A DNA stretch of 64,000 nt from Gabonibacter massiliensis (GTDB lineage Bacteria; Bacteroidota; Bacteroidia; Bacteroidales; Marinifilaceae), in assembly GCA_001487125.1 (NCBI GenBank), contig LN913013.1:2211110-2275109 (forward strand), in the 5' to 3' direction. This document shows positions 45,676-54,840 of the stretch, piece by piece. Below the pieces are notes generated by a model, which saw only the letters and a program-made list of their open reading frames with translations, was not told the origin of the DNA and did not search any database. How positions within the stretch are numbered: the stretch's first letter is position 1; every line of letters begins with the position of its first letter. The translations under genes and the position numbers were made by a program.

Positions 45676-46353
45676 ATGCTCGAGGTTTTTTATATTTACA
45701 TGCCGTCAACCGTAAGGTATGAGAAGGTTTCTCCCGGATTGAAAAAATGGATATCCGAGGAAACTTATCGGGAAATTGTCGTTTATAAAAACGAACGGGT
45801 AAAATTGTTCCGGTCGGCAGGAGAGGCTTTGGTGCGTTATGTATTGAAAACGTATTGGCATATCGCTCCTTTTTCCTATCGAATCTTGAGACAGAAAAAA
45901 GGGAAGCCTTATTTGGAAGGAGTTCCGAATCTTTTTTTTAATATTTCTCATTCCGGAGATTATTTGGTATGTGCTTTTTCCGATCAGGCCGTGGGGATCG
46001 ATATAGAGAAGAGGCAAAAGGCTCGAATGGAGGTGGCTTCTCGTTTTTTTCATCCTTTGGAGGTAGAGCGATTGAAATCTGTATGGGCAGAGAAAAAGGA
46101 TAGACTGTTTTATGATTTTTGGTCCGTAAAGGAGAGTTTTCTGAAATATACGGGAGCTGGTTTAACGCGTCCGATGAGCAGTTTTTGGGTCGCCTTTGAG
46201 GAGGATGGTATTTTTTTGCATGAAGAAAACAGGAAATTACCTTTAGAGGTGAGCGAATGTCCGATTGATCATCGATATTCTTGTTTTGTTTGTAGCGAGC
46301 AAAACGTATTACCTCGCGTTCGGGAATGTTCAATTTCGATATTTCAGCTTTAA
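45676..46353 (+). CDS. 4'-phosphopantetheinyl transferase superfamily protein
   Basis: Transfers phosphopantetheine from CoA to carrier proteins. 225 residues of the Sfp type. The magnesium/CoA motifs are GIDIEKRQ (Asp and Glu ligands) and FWSVKESFLKYTGAGL (the WxxKE motif). The earlier NISHSGDYLVCAFS segment is also typical. No carrier-protein or synthase genes lie nearby, so it may serve fatty-acid ACP or a distant pathway. Its last codons form one arm of a long inverted repeat shared with the end of asd. Confidence 0.88.
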   Translation: MLEVFYIYMPSTVRYEKVSPGLKKWISEETYREIVVYKNERVKLFRSAGEALVRYVLKTYWHIAPFSYRILRQKKGKPYLEGVPNLFFNISHSGDYLVCAFSDQAVGIDIEKRQKARMEVASRFFHPLEVERLKSVWAEKKDRLFYDFWSVKESFLKYTGAGLTRPMSSFWVAFEEDGIFLHEENRKLPLEVSECPIDHRYSCFVCSEQNVLPRVRECSISIFQL

Positions 46354-46393
46354 ATAGAGACCGTTATACTCCTTTCTATTTAAAGCTGAAATA
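46340..46393. terminator. Perfect 19-bp inverted repeat between convergent PPTase and asd genes
   Basis: The arms run 46340-46358 and 46375-46393 with a 16-base loop and pair perfectly. The left arm includes the last codons and the stop of the PPTase gene; the right arm ends 10 bases before the asd stop. It is probably a bidirectional terminator, although no T tract follows on either side. Confidence 0.65.
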
Positions 46394-46402
46394 AAAATTG
46401 TA

Positions 46403-47392
46403 TTATAATAATTGCTGTTTGTTCAGGTATTCTGCTATTTGAACGGCATTGGTCGCTGCTCCTTTTCGCAGGTTGTCCGAAACGACCCAGAGGTTAAGGC
46501 TGTTTTCCCGGGAGAAATCCCGTCGGATCCGTCCCACGAAGACCTCGTCTTTTTCATTTGCGGTAAGTGCCATAGGGTAAATATTTTGCGACGGATCATC
46601 CTGTACGACCACTCCAGGAGTTTGTGACAGTAAATATCGAATGTCATCTAAGTTGTAATCGCGTTCGAATTCTATGTTTATACTCTCGGAATGTCCACCC
46701 GTCACGGGAACACGGACGGCGGTGGCTGTTACTTTTATAGAGTCGTCGTTTAAGATTTTGCAGGTTTCATTTACCAGCTTCATCTCCTCTTTCGTGTAAC
46801 CGTTTTCTGTAAAAGAGTCGCAATGGGGTAAGCAGTTTCGGTCGATAGGATGGGCATAGGCTTTTTTCACCTCTTTACCTTCCCGTTCACCCTCGAGTTG
46901 TGTGATTCCTTTTAAGCCGCTTCCGGTAACGGATTGGTAAGTGGATACAACCATTCGTTTGATTTTGTATTTTTTGTGGAGAGGTGCTATAGCCATGAGC
47001 ATTTGTATGGTGGAACAGTTCGGATTGGCAATAATTTTATCGTCTCTGGTTAATGTATCGGCATTGATTTCGGGAATGATTAATTTTTTATCGGGATCCA
47101 TTCTCCAAGCCGAAGAGTTGTCTATGACGGTGGTCCCTGCTGCTGCAAATTGAGGAGCCCATGTTAAAGAGGTTTCCCCTCCGGCTGAAAAAATAGCTAC
47201 TTGAGGTTTCATTTGTATAGCCTCTCGCGTGCCTACTACTTTATATGTTCGGTTTTTAAATGTGATCTCTCTGCCCACAGAGCTTTCGCTGGCTACGGGA
47301 ATTAATTCGGTTACGGGGAAATTTCTCTCTTCCAAAACTTGCAACATCTTTCTTCCGACAAGACCTGTTGCTCCTACTACTGCTACTTTCAT
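46403..47392 (-). CDS. asd: Aspartate-semialdehyde dehydrogenase
   Basis: Reduces aspartyl phosphate to aspartate semialdehyde in the pathway to Lys, Met, Thr and diaminopimelate. 329 residues. It has the NADP-binding start GATGLVGRKM, the catalytic Cys in NPNCSTIQ, the VSTYQSVTGSG segment, and the substrate-site RVPVTGGHSES. It is a single-gene unit. Confidence 0.96.
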   Translation of the reverse strand: MKVAVVGATGLVGRKMLQVLEERNFPVTELIPVASESSVGREITFKNRTYKVVGTREAIQMKPQVAIFSAGGETSLTWAPQFAAAGTTVIDNSSAWRMDPDKKLIIPEINADTLTRDDKIIANPNCSTIQMLMAIAPLHKKYKIKRMVVSTYQSVTGSGLKGITQLEGEREGKEVKKAYAHPIDRNCLPHCDSFTENGYTKEEMKLVNETCKILNDDSIKVTATAVRVPVTGGHSESINIEFERDYNLDDIRYLLSQTPGVVVQDDPSQNIYPMALTANEKDEVFVGRIRRDFSRENSLNLWVVSDNLRKGAATNAVQIAEYLNKQQLL

Positions 47393-47537
47393 ATTTTTCA
47401 GTTTTTTGCAATCGATATATTGGGATTGCAGAATTTATAATTAATGGTATTAAAAACAACGACAAATGTATGATAATTTTAATTGCAATCGTCAATCATT
47501 TTAATCATCCGATCACTAAATCACCTAATATCAATGT
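47393..47537 (-). repeat. AT-rich repeat downstream of the eptA-like gene
   Basis: On the plus strand the right part reads TTGCAATCGTCAATC, then ATCCGATCACTAAATCACC, which is the sense orientation for the minus-strand gene that ends at 47538. It lies just upstream of asd. Confidence 0.5.
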
Positions 47538-49256
47538 TTATTTAATATCATGGTTTAGCTTCATTTTTTGAATGTAATCCTTGTCTTGCTTTTTCATTCC
47601 TACGAGGTAGTAGTTGACGGGCTTGTCGTGGTCGTTCAGGTACATGCGGGGACGGCGTTTGAATCCCGGATTGACTAAAGATAAGTCCGGTCTGAAGTAG
47701 GCCGTGCGGATGTCTGCCAAATCCAGTAATGTGTGGAAAATGGCATTTGTAGAGACCGGAGCATCGGCATGTGCAAGGGCTTGGGAGTAATGTTCCGGTT
47801 TTAATGTTTTGTAAGACTCGGAAAACCACAGGAAGAAAGGAATGTGTATTTGATAAATGGTAGGGATGGGAGAGGCATGAAGAAATTTTTTCCGGCAGTC
47901 ATCCAGTAGATCTTCTCCGTGGTCCGGAGAGTACAATAGGGCTGATTCTGCCTGATTTTCATTCAACAATTGGATAATGTCGGCCAGAAAACCGTCGGTA
48001 TAACGAATACTATTGTCGTAAGCATTGATCAGTTGTTGTTTGTATTTGTATTCGATTCCCGAGGTGTTATCCGGAGAGTAAACGGCAAATTCTGCCGGAT
48101 ACCGTTCCCGGTAGTTGAAATGTGATCCGTAGGTATGGAGTACGATAAAAAGGTTGTCGGACAAGGAATCGATGCATTGCTTAATCAAAGGGATTAGGGC
48201 TTGATCGTAATTATTTTCGGTGATTAGTCCTCCTTCTAACGGTAATCGGATTGTTTTGTAGATATCCGCTTCCGAAGCGAAATAGTCCGTGAAAGAACGG
48301 TTGGGAATCTGATTGGAAAAAAAGACGGTTTTAAAACCGACTTCTTTGAAAGCGGTAATAATACTTTTTTGGGTATAAAGAGCCTCGTAATGTTCCGCGT
48401 CGGCGGCAGAAAGGATTAAGGGTACACTTTTGTGCGTGGTGTTGGATTGGGTAAGGGCATCTTTATACAGTATTAAGTTTTCCGTCGTTTTTAGACGGGG
48501 ATTGGTTTCCCTTTCGTATCCCCATAAACTCCAATTCTTGGCGCGGGAAGCTTCTCCGATAACGAGTATATAGATTTCTCTCTTTTCGGAAACCAGCGAA
48601 TCCCGAGTGGCATGAAAGGTGAAATCTTTAGACGTTTTTGGGTAGAGTTCACTACGGTGCCATTTATGAACGGCATATCCTAAATTGTAAAATATATTGG
48701 CAGGATAGATATCCGTTTTTATTTCGTAGCTGTTGTCCCGTGATTTCTCAAAAACGATACCTCCGGATGTAAGGACGAGTAAAGCCGCTCCCCCTATGAT
48801 CATGTGTCGGCGAAATGCGGCGGGATAGATTACTTTATAATGTACCGACATAGAAGCGAGAACGATGGTCGGAATATAAAGGACACAGACCAGGATTATA
48901 GCCGGCCACAAACTGTTTAGCAGCTCGCCTGCTTCGGATGCGTTGGTCGTTGGTAAATTCAAAAACATATCAACGGCAATAACGGATTCTCCGAAAAGGT
49001 AAAACAAGACCATTTGAAAGGCGTGGAATATCAATAGGGGGATTAGGATGAGTTGGATCAGTCCGGCCTTTTTGAGCAGGGAAAACACGATAAGGTATAC
49101 TCCTAAAGGAGCAAGGATAAGAATGATCCTTCCTAATCCCGAAAGAGGTTCCGTGAAGATTAAGAAGCAGTTCGGTATCATGTTCAGGATGATGAAAAAC
49201 CAAAAAACTGCTTTGGGTTTTTTCGTGAAATCGGAAATAAAATTAAAAAGCTTCAT
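47538..49256 (-). CDS. Lipid A-type phosphoethanolamine transferase (EptA-like, sulfatase fold)
   Basis: 572 residues from ATG 49256; ATG 49298 is possible. About five N-terminal transmembrane helices precede the periplasmic catalytic domain. Metal and active-site motifs are GEASRAKNWSLWGY, the nucleophile Thr region SNTTHKSVPLIL, HTYGSHFNYRERYP, and SPDHGEDLLDD. This enzyme class adds phosphoethanolamine to lipid A or core sugars and lowers polymyxin binding. The start overlaps the end of the outer-membrane protein gene by 14 bases, so the two are co-transcribed. Confidence 0.88.
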   Translation of the reverse strand: MKLFNFISDFTKKPKAVFWFFIILNMIPNCFLIFTEPLSGLGRIILILAPLGVYLIVFSLLKKAGLIQLILIPLLIFHAFQMVLFYLFGESVIAVDMFLNLPTTNASEAGELLNSLWPAIILVCVLYIPTIVLASMSVHYKVIYPAAFRRHMIIGGAALLVLTSGGIVFEKSRDNSYEIKTDIYPANIFYNLGYAVHKWHRSELYPKTSKDFTFHATRDSLVSEKREIYILVIGEASRAKNWSLWGYERETNPRLKTTENLILYKDALTQSNTTHKSVPLILSAADAEHYEALYTQKSIITAFKEVGFKTVFFSNQIPNRSFTDYFASEADIYKTIRLPLEGGLITENNYDQALIPLIKQCIDSLSDNLFIVLHTYGSHFNYRERYPAEFAVYSPDNTSGIEYKYKQQLINAYDNSIRYTDGFLADIIQLLNENQAESALLYSPDHGEDLLDDCRKKFLHASPIPTIYQIHIPFFLWFSESYKTLKPEHYSQALAHADAPVSTNAIFHTLLDLADIRTAYFRPDLSLVNPGFKRRPRMYLNDHDKPVNYYLVGMKKQDKDYIQKMKLNHDIK

Positions 49257-50418
49257 TGATATTGAAGTAGAATGCGTTCTGTCCTTTGCCGAAACCATAA
49301 TCTAATCTTACGTTAACTCTGTTTTTAAATTCCCAGCGATATCCCAATCCGTAGGAGGGAAGGGTTTGACTCCATTTGAATTTGTCCGTTTTCGGAAAAA
49401 CATTTCCGGCTCCACCCCAAACGACAATGCCATGTCGGTTGTAGATTTTTTGCCGGAGTTCCACCTGGGTCTGAACCATATCGTTGTCTCTGTATTGTCC
49501 TTCGTAATATCCGCGCATCCGGTAGGGGCCTCCTAATAGGGCAACCATACTCCACGGGGTATCTCCGTAATTGAAAATACCTTGTATCTCCGAAGCAAGG
49601 ATACCTCCTTTCCATAGCTTATGGTAATAACGGAGTTCTACGCTCGTTCTATTGAAATCATAGTCATTTCCCAAAAATTTAGGAAAAAATTGTTGTTCTA
49701 ATTTGGCATAAAATCCCTTGCTCGGATTCGGAATAAAATCCCTCGAATCGTAGGAAGCTACGATTCCGGGACCGAAGCAGGAGATGCTGCTCTTTTCTCC
49801 GTTAAGGAATGAAATATCTTTAAAATCTTTTCCGTTAACGTTCCTGAACATCAGGTTGGGCCCCACGTAGGTATTTTTGGCGACTTTGAATAAAAAATCC
49901 AGTTTAATTTGATTTTCTAACCGTTTAAAGGTCGTGCTGGAATCCCTGTGTCCGGCTTCATAACCGATTCCCCAGTAAGAACTCGGAAAAGAGAAAAAAT
50001 AGATGTTTCCGTCGATTCGGAATTTGTCTTTCGGAAATATCGTATTCCCGCGAATCCCTAACAGGTAAAATCCGGTTGTGGTGATATCACCGTAAATAGA
50101 AACATTGGAGGGAGATATGGATTTGTCTGAACGGTCTAATCGGTATAGACCGGAAGCGACCACGCCGAGGCCTAATTTGGTATCGCTCGAAAAATGAGGT
50201 CCTCCGATGATGGAGAAATCGAATTTTTTCTCTTCTTTTACTTCGTTCGATTCGGCAAAATAACGATAAAAACGCTTGAAAAAATTATCTTTTTTTGTTT
50301 TCACGGAATCAGGAATCTCGTTTATGCTGTCCCTTTTTTCTATTAGTCCGTCTGCTTTGCCCTGGGATATACCAAAGCCAAACAGGAGAATAAAGATATA
50401 TAGTGATCGTTGAATCAT
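49243..50418 (-). CDS. BamA/TamA-like (Omp85 D15) outer-membrane protein
   Basis: 391 residues with signal peptide (LLFGFGISQGKA). There are no POTRA repeats of normal length; after a short charged segment a barrel of the bacterial surface antigen D15 type begins near residue 65 (GGPHFSSDTKLGLGVVASG). Family features include GLGYRWEFKNRVNVRLDYGF near the end and the C-terminal Phe. This short class acts in outer-membrane biogenesis or as a patatin-free barrel; the substrate is unknown. It sits between cobI and the phosphoethanolamine transferase gene. Confidence 0.8.
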   Translation of the reverse strand: MIQRSLYIFILLFGFGISQGKADGLIEKRDSINEIPDSVKTKKDNFFKRFYRYFAESNEVKEEKKFDFSIIGGPHFSSDTKLGLGVVASGLYRLDRSDKSISPSNVSIYGDITTTGFYLLGIRGNTIFPKDKFRIDGNIYFFSFPSSYWGIGYEAGHRDSSTTFKRLENQIKLDFLFKVAKNTYVGPNLMFRNVNGKDFKDISFLNGEKSSISCFGPGIVASYDSRDFIPNPSKGFYAKLEQQFFPKFLGNDYDFNRTSVELRYYHKLWKGGILASEIQGIFNYGDTPWSMVALLGGPYRMRGYYEGQYRDNDMVQTQVELRQKIYNRHGIVVWGGAGNVFPKTDKFKWSQTLPSYGLGYRWEFKNRVNVRLDYGFGKGQNAFYFNINEAF

Positions 50419-50508
50419 ATCTTGTTTTGTTGGAAGTAGTTGGAATATAGATTTTAATACACGGTTTTAATTCTGTTAGACGATGTACGCAAGATTTATG
50501 CCATTTGT

Positions 50509-51216
50509 TTACTTTTTGATAATCATCAAAGAAAAATAAGGAAATTCTTTCGTCATGATTTCCTCTTTGTCTTGGCAATAAAGCTCTCCGGTCGCACCGA
50601 TATTTTCAAAATAATGAACATGAAGTGACGGGTTCTTTGCTATAAAGCGATGGATCTCGTCCGTACATTGTGAAAGTTTCATAATTACAATGACATAGTT
50701 TTTTTCTATTAAGCCCTGGAGTTCTCCCGAGGAAACGGTGCCGGGAAGGACAATTAGTTTTTCCTCCTGTTTCACGATATGGAGACCGGCCAATGCACCG
50801 GCCGCAATAAAAGCCGGAATTCCGGCTGATGTCGTGATGGGAATTCCGGCGTTTGATAGTTTCTCAAACAGATAATTGCCGGAAGAATAGAAACCGGAGT
50901 CTCCTTCCGCTGTAATGGATACGATCTCCCCTTTGTTTATTTTTTCCTGGATTTCCAAGGCTATTTGATCATACATCCGATTGGCTTCCGTCCGGTCTTT
51001 TGACATAGGGACCGGAAAACAGTGAATCCGGGTTGTATCGACGGGCAATGCCTGCAATATGGTTAAAGAACGGGATTTAAAATTACCGTTTTTATCTGCG
51101 GTTCCCGGACAGTATATGCTTGTCGATTCTTGTAAGGTTTTCAGGGATTTAACCGAGATTAATTCCGGATTGCCTGGTCCTAATGAGACGTTTATGATTT
51201 TTCCTGTTATTGCCAT
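50509..51216 (-). CDS. cobI: Precorrin-2 C20-methyltransferase (cobalt-factor II type)
   Basis: SAM-dependent methylation at C20 of the corrin precursor (CobI/CbiL). 235 residues from ATG 51216; the earlier TTG is rejected. It begins with the tetrapyrrole-methylase signature (VSLGPGNPELISVKSL) and has the middle motifs EGDSGFYSSGNYL and TTSAGIPAFIAAGALAG. It is located away from the main cbi operon and divergent from the riboswitch-controlled importer. CbiL (anaerobic) is likely given the other Cbi-type enzymes present. Confidence 0.87.
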   Translation of the reverse strand: MAITGKIINVSLGPGNPELISVKSLKTLQESTSIYCPGTADKNGNFKSRSLTILQALPVDTTRIHCFPVPMSKDRTEANRMYDQIALEIQEKINKGEIVSITAEGDSGFYSSGNYLFEKLSNAGIPITTSAGIPAFIAAGALAGLHIVKQEEKLIVLPGTVSSGELQGLIEKNYVIVIMKLSQCTDEIHRFIAKNPSLHVHYFENIGATGELYCQDKEEIMTKEFPYFSLMIIKK

Positions 51217-51327
51217 ATCTATGATTTTAATCGTAAAAAGCAAATTTGAATCTCTTTATGATCTCTGGGTCATAAATTTGCGAGGGCAAAAGTCGTAAAA
51301 AAAAGAATGTGATCAAAATAATATTTA

Positions 51328-51335
51328 TATCTTTG
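51328..51335 (+). promoter_or_regulatory. Bacteroidetes -7 element (TATCTTTG) for the B12 riboswitch transcript
   Basis: Matches TAnnTTTG exactly and lies directly upstream of the cobalamin riboswitch. No clear -33 element was found. Confidence 0.55.
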
Positions 51336-51512
51336 CATGCGTCTTGGTATTTCCATAAGGAAAAGGGAATCCGGTGAAATTCCGGGGCTGTCCCCGCAGC
51401 TGTAAAGTCAATCGCTATCTCGTAATGAGGTAGATCTTTTCGGTACAACCACTGAAATGTGTCTGTTTTGGGAAGGAGAAAAGATGACAAGCCAGAAAAC
51501 CTGCCAGATGTG
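51336..51512 (+). promoter_or_regulatory. Cobalamin riboswitch
   Basis: About 175 bases with the conserved core of the adenosylcobalamin class: GGGAATCCGGTG, then GGGGCTGTCCCCGCAGCTGT, GGGAAGGAG, and the B12 box AGCCAGAAAACCTGCC near the 3' end. It sits in the 5' leader of the ABC importer genes, so importer expression should fall when cobalamin is abundant. Confidence 0.95.
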
Positions 51513-51549
51513 TACATTGATTAAATTTAATCTTTCGGAGGAAAAGAAA

Positions 51550-52710
51550 ATGAATACATTCATGCAATTATCTTTAGTATTGTTGTTATCTGTCGGTTTA
51601 CTTTCTTGTAAACCGGAAAAACGTCGGGCTAAGGTTGATTCTGTCGTATCCGGTATTAAAGCGGAATCAGACACTGCAAGACAAATCCGGCTGAAGTATG
51701 CGCAAGGCTTTCGGGTCGAATATCGGAAGGATTATTTGTTATTGGAGATACAAGACCCGCAAAATAAAAATAGTACTTGTTACCGGTTCGTTTTGAAGAA
51801 GCGGGGAGGTCATGCCTCTTTTCCCGAGGGAGTTCCCGTGATCGATCTTCCGGTCAGGCATTTGATCTGTATGACCTCTTTACAGTTGTCCAATGTTATT
51901 AAGTTGGGAGCGATGGATCGGGTGGTCGGAATTACGAGTACCCGTTACCTTTTCAATGAAACCATGCAAAAGCAGGTGGACGAGGGGAGGACTCAAAAGA
52001 TCGGTATCGAAGGGAATTTCGATAATGAGGTGATCATGAATATCAATCCGGATTTGATGCTGATTTCCCCTTTTAAACGAGGGGGATATGATGCGGTGAA
52101 AGATATAGGCATTCCTTTGGTTCCTCATTTGGGCTACAAAGAGATGACTCCGTTGGGTCAGGCCGAATGGATTAAGTTTACCGGTTTATTGTTGGGAATG
52201 GAAGAGGATGCGAATCGGATATTCGGTCAGATAGAGCAACGATATAATGAATTGAAACGGTTGGTACGGGATGTGAAGCGGCGCCCGGTTGTATTCAGTG
52301 GAGAGCTGAGGGGTGGCGTATGGTATGCGGTCGGGGGAAAAAGTTTTTTGGCTCAATTGTTTCATGATGCGGGAGCCGATTATTTTTTAAAAGATGATCC
52401 CAGATCGGGAGGAGTTACTCTCGATTTTGAAACGGTCTATAATCAGGCCGAGAGTGCGGATTATTGGCGTATCGCGAACAGCTTTCCCGGAGAGTATAGT
52501 TACGATGCGTTGAAAGCACAGGATGAAAGATACGCGGATTTCAAGGCGTTCCGGCAAAAAGGGGTGATCTATTGCAATATGAGGGAAAAACCGTTTTACG
52601 AGAGTATGCCGGCCGAGCCGGATATTGTTTTGGCTGATATGATTAGGGTTTTTCACCCGGAGTTGTTGCCGGATTATCGGCCGGTGTATTATGATTTGTT
52701 AAAAAAGTAG
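51550..52710 (+). CDS. btuF: Cobalamin-type ABC transporter substrate-binding lipoprotein (BtuF-like)
   Basis: 386 residues from ATG 51550, which is preceded by a good GGAGG site. Lipoprotein leader LLSVGLLSC. The mature part has the helical-backbone binding fold of class III (RHLICMTSLQLSNVIKLGA, RVVGITSTRY, EVIMNINPDLMLISP). Substrate is inferred as B12 from the riboswitch and from the adjacent FecCD/BtuD genes; an iron-complex function is the main alternative. A longer frame from 51457 overlaps the riboswitch and is rejected. Confidence 0.85.
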   Translation: MNTFMQLSLVLLLSVGLLSCKPEKRRAKVDSVVSGIKAESDTARQIRLKYAQGFRVEYRKDYLLLEIQDPQNKNSTCYRFVLKKRGGHASFPEGVPVIDLPVRHLICMTSLQLSNVIKLGAMDRVVGITSTRYLFNETMQKQVDEGRTQKIGIEGNFDNEVIMNINPDLMLISPFKRGGYDAVKDIGIPLVPHLGYKEMTPLGQAEWIKFTGLLLGMEEDANRIFGQIEQRYNELKRLVRDVKRRPVVFSGELRGGVWYAVGGKSFLAQLFHDAGADYFLKDDPRSGGVTLDFETVYNQAESADYWRIANSFPGEYSYDALKAQDERYADFKAFRQKGVIYCNMREKPFYESMPAEPDIVLADMIRVFHPELLPDYRPVYYDLLKK

Positions 52711-52714
52711 GAAG

Positions 52715-53755
52715 ATGAACATACGGAGAAATACGGTATTGATTTTTTCCATTATAGTATTTATTATCGTCTTTTTGTTGCTGAATCTGGTTTTGGGATC
52801 GGTTTCCATTCCTTTTACCTCCGTGTGGAACGTGTTGACAGGGGGAGAGGGAGAACCGGTGGCTTGGCAGAATATCGTTTGGAAATCTCGTTTACCTCAG
52901 GCGTTGACCGCATTGGTGGCAGGAGCTGGCTTGTCTATCAGCGGATTACAGATGCAGACGATTTTCCGGAATCCTTTGGCCGGTCCTTCCGTGTTGGGGA
53001 TTAGTTCCGGAGCCAGTTTGGGAGTTGCTTTCGTTGTGCTTCTTTCGGGCAATCTGGGAGGGGTCGCTTTGAGCCGTTTAGGGTTTATCGGAGAGGTGGC
53101 CATGTCCGTAGCGGCTGTGATAGGGGCTCTGTCTGTTATGGCTTTGATCGTTTTTGCTTCCGGGAAGATAAAAGGGAGTGTTACTTTATTGATTATCGGA
53201 GTGATGATCGGCTATATTGCCAACGCGATTATCGGGGTGTTGAAATTTTTTAGCGTGGAGGAGGATATCAAGGCTTATGTTATCTGGGGTTTGGGAAGTT
53301 TCTCTCGAGTATCTGGTAATCAGATGATGTTGTTTGTCGGAATTATGGCGGTGATCATTCCCCTATCGTTTTTATTGATCAAGTCTTTGAATCTGTTGAT
53401 GCTGGGTGACGGATATGCCCGTAATCTCGGATTAAACATAAAAAGAGCCCGGGTGGAAGTAATTACCTGTGCCGGGGTTCTGACGGCTATCGTGACGGCT
53501 TACTGCGGACCGATTATCTTTTTGGGTTTAGCGGTTCCTCATTTGTGTCGGGCTATATTTCAGACTTCGGATCATCGGATGTTGATGCCGGCTTCCATGC
53601 TGGTGGGGGCAGCTTTGGCTTTGGCCTGTAATTTGATCGCCCGTTTGCCTGGGTTTGAAGGAGCTCTTCCGGTTAATTCCGTGACGGCATTGGTGGGGGC
53701 TCCCGTGGTTGCATCTGTTTTATTTAGGAAACGGAAAGGGGATTGGAACGAATAA
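52715..53755 (+). CDS. btuC: FecCD/BtuC-family ABC transporter permease
   Basis: 346 residues with about ten transmembrane helices. Signature stretches include LPQALTALVAGAGLSISGLQ, IFRNPLAGPSVLGISSGAS and the cytoplasmic coupling loop GDGYARNLGLNIKRARV. The end GALPVNSVTALVGAPVVASV is typical. It starts four bases after the binding-protein gene, so the two are translationally linked. It forms the membrane channel of the importer. Confidence 0.9.
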   Translation: MNIRRNTVLIFSIIVFIIVFLLLNLVLGSVSIPFTSVWNVLTGGEGEPVAWQNIVWKSRLPQALTALVAGAGLSISGLQMQTIFRNPLAGPSVLGISSGASLGVAFVVLLSGNLGGVALSRLGFIGEVAMSVAAVIGALSVMALIVFASGKIKGSVTLLIIGVMIGYIANAIIGVLKFFSVEEDIKAYVIWGLGSFSRVSGNQMMLFVGIMAVIIPLSFLLIKSLNLLMLGDGYARNLGLNIKRARVEVITCAGVLTAIVTAYCGPIIFLGLAVPHLCRAIFQTSDHRMLMPASMLVGAALALACNLIARLPGFEGALPVNSVTALVGAPVVASVLFRKRKGDWNE

Positions 53756-53764
53756 AATGAGGTT

Positions 53765-54781
53765 ATGGCATTAAAGGATACGGTAAATATAAGAGGTCTT
53801 TCTATCGGTTATAAGACGAAAAGTGATACGAAAATAGTGGCACAAGGTATTTGTACGACGATTTACGGGGGGGAATTGACCTGTTTGTTAGGAGCTAACG
53901 GGGTAGGTAAATCGACACTTTTGCGGACGCTCTCTGCTTTTCAACCGAAGTTGGCAGGAGAGATCGAGATCAGGGGAAAAGAGATCGAGAGATATACCGA
54001 TAAGGAGTTGTCGACGACCATAGGGGTAGTACTCACGGAGAAATGTGATGTCCGGAACATGATGGCCCGGGAATTGGTTGAAATGGGACGCAGTCCTTAT
54101 ACCGGGTTTTGGGGAGTGTTGAATAAGGAGGATCGCCGGATTGTCGAGGAGTCTATCGCCTTGGTCCGGATAGAGAATTTAGCCTCCCGGATGATACATA
54201 CCTTGAGTGACGGAGAACGTCAAAAAGTAATGATAGCCAAAGCATTGGCGCAGCAGACTCCGATTATCTTTTTAGACGAGCCTACTGCTTTTTTGGATTT
54301 CCCGAGTAAAGTGGAGATCATGCAATTGCTTCATCGTTTGACGCGTGAAACCGATAAAACCATTTTTCTCTCGACCCATGATTTGGAGTTGGCTTTGCAG
54401 ATTGCCGATAAAATTTGGTTAATGGATCGTCAACACGGCATTACGATCGGGACTCCTGAAGATTTGGCCTTAGACGGGCATTTGAGTAATTTTTTTGCTC
54501 GTAAGGGAATTGTTTTCGATATGGAGACCGGTTTGTTCCGGATTGAAAATCAATATACGAGGCAAGTGCGGTTGATCGGGCATGGCCAGAAATATGCCAT
54601 GGTTCGGAAAGCTTTGCAACGAAACGGTATGTTAGCCAATCGGAATGTAGTGTCGGATATTGTCGTAGAGACCGGAGATCTTACGACCCAAGGTTTTAAG
54701 ATACAGTTCCCCTCCGGAAAAATCGTATCCGTTCCCGATATCGATATTTTACTGAAACAACTGGTTGACAATTGTGAATAA
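53765..54781 (+). CDS. btuD: ABC transporter ATPase (BtuD/FhuC-like) with C-terminal extension
   Basis: 338 residues. Walker A is GANGVGKST, the signature is LSDGERQKV (Asp in place of the second Gly), Walker B is PIIFLDEPT, and the switch His is in LSTHDLELAL. The ATPase core ends near residue 255. About 80 extra residues (RQVRLIGHGQKYAMVRKALQ, KIQFPSGKIVSVPDIDILLK) form an additional domain seen in related Bacteroidetes proteins. It completes the importer operon with the permease and binding protein. Confidence 0.88.
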   Translation: MALKDTVNIRGLSIGYKTKSDTKIVAQGICTTIYGGELTCLLGANGVGKSTLLRTLSAFQPKLAGEIEIRGKEIERYTDKELSTTIGVVLTEKCDVRNMMARELVEMGRSPYTGFWGVLNKEDRRIVEESIALVRIENLASRMIHTLSDGERQKVMIAKALAQQTPIIFLDEPTAFLDFPSKVEIMQLLHRLTRETDKTIFLSTHDLELALQIADKIWLMDRQHGITIGTPEDLALDGHLSNFFARKGIVFDMETGLFRIENQYTRQVRLIGHGQKYAMVRKALQRNGMLANRNVVSDIVVETGDLTTQGFKIQFPSGKIVSVPDIDILLKQLVDNCE

Positions 54782-54840
54782 AGGAATTCCGTGGTGATTG
54801 TTAGTCTCGGAGTTCTTTCGTCGGCAATTTTTGGATTGGG

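Noticed and set aside
51457-51549. Early start of the BtuF-like gene
   Set aside because: It would place codons inside the cobalamin riboswitch; ATG 51550 has a strong ribosome site and a proper lipoprotein leader.
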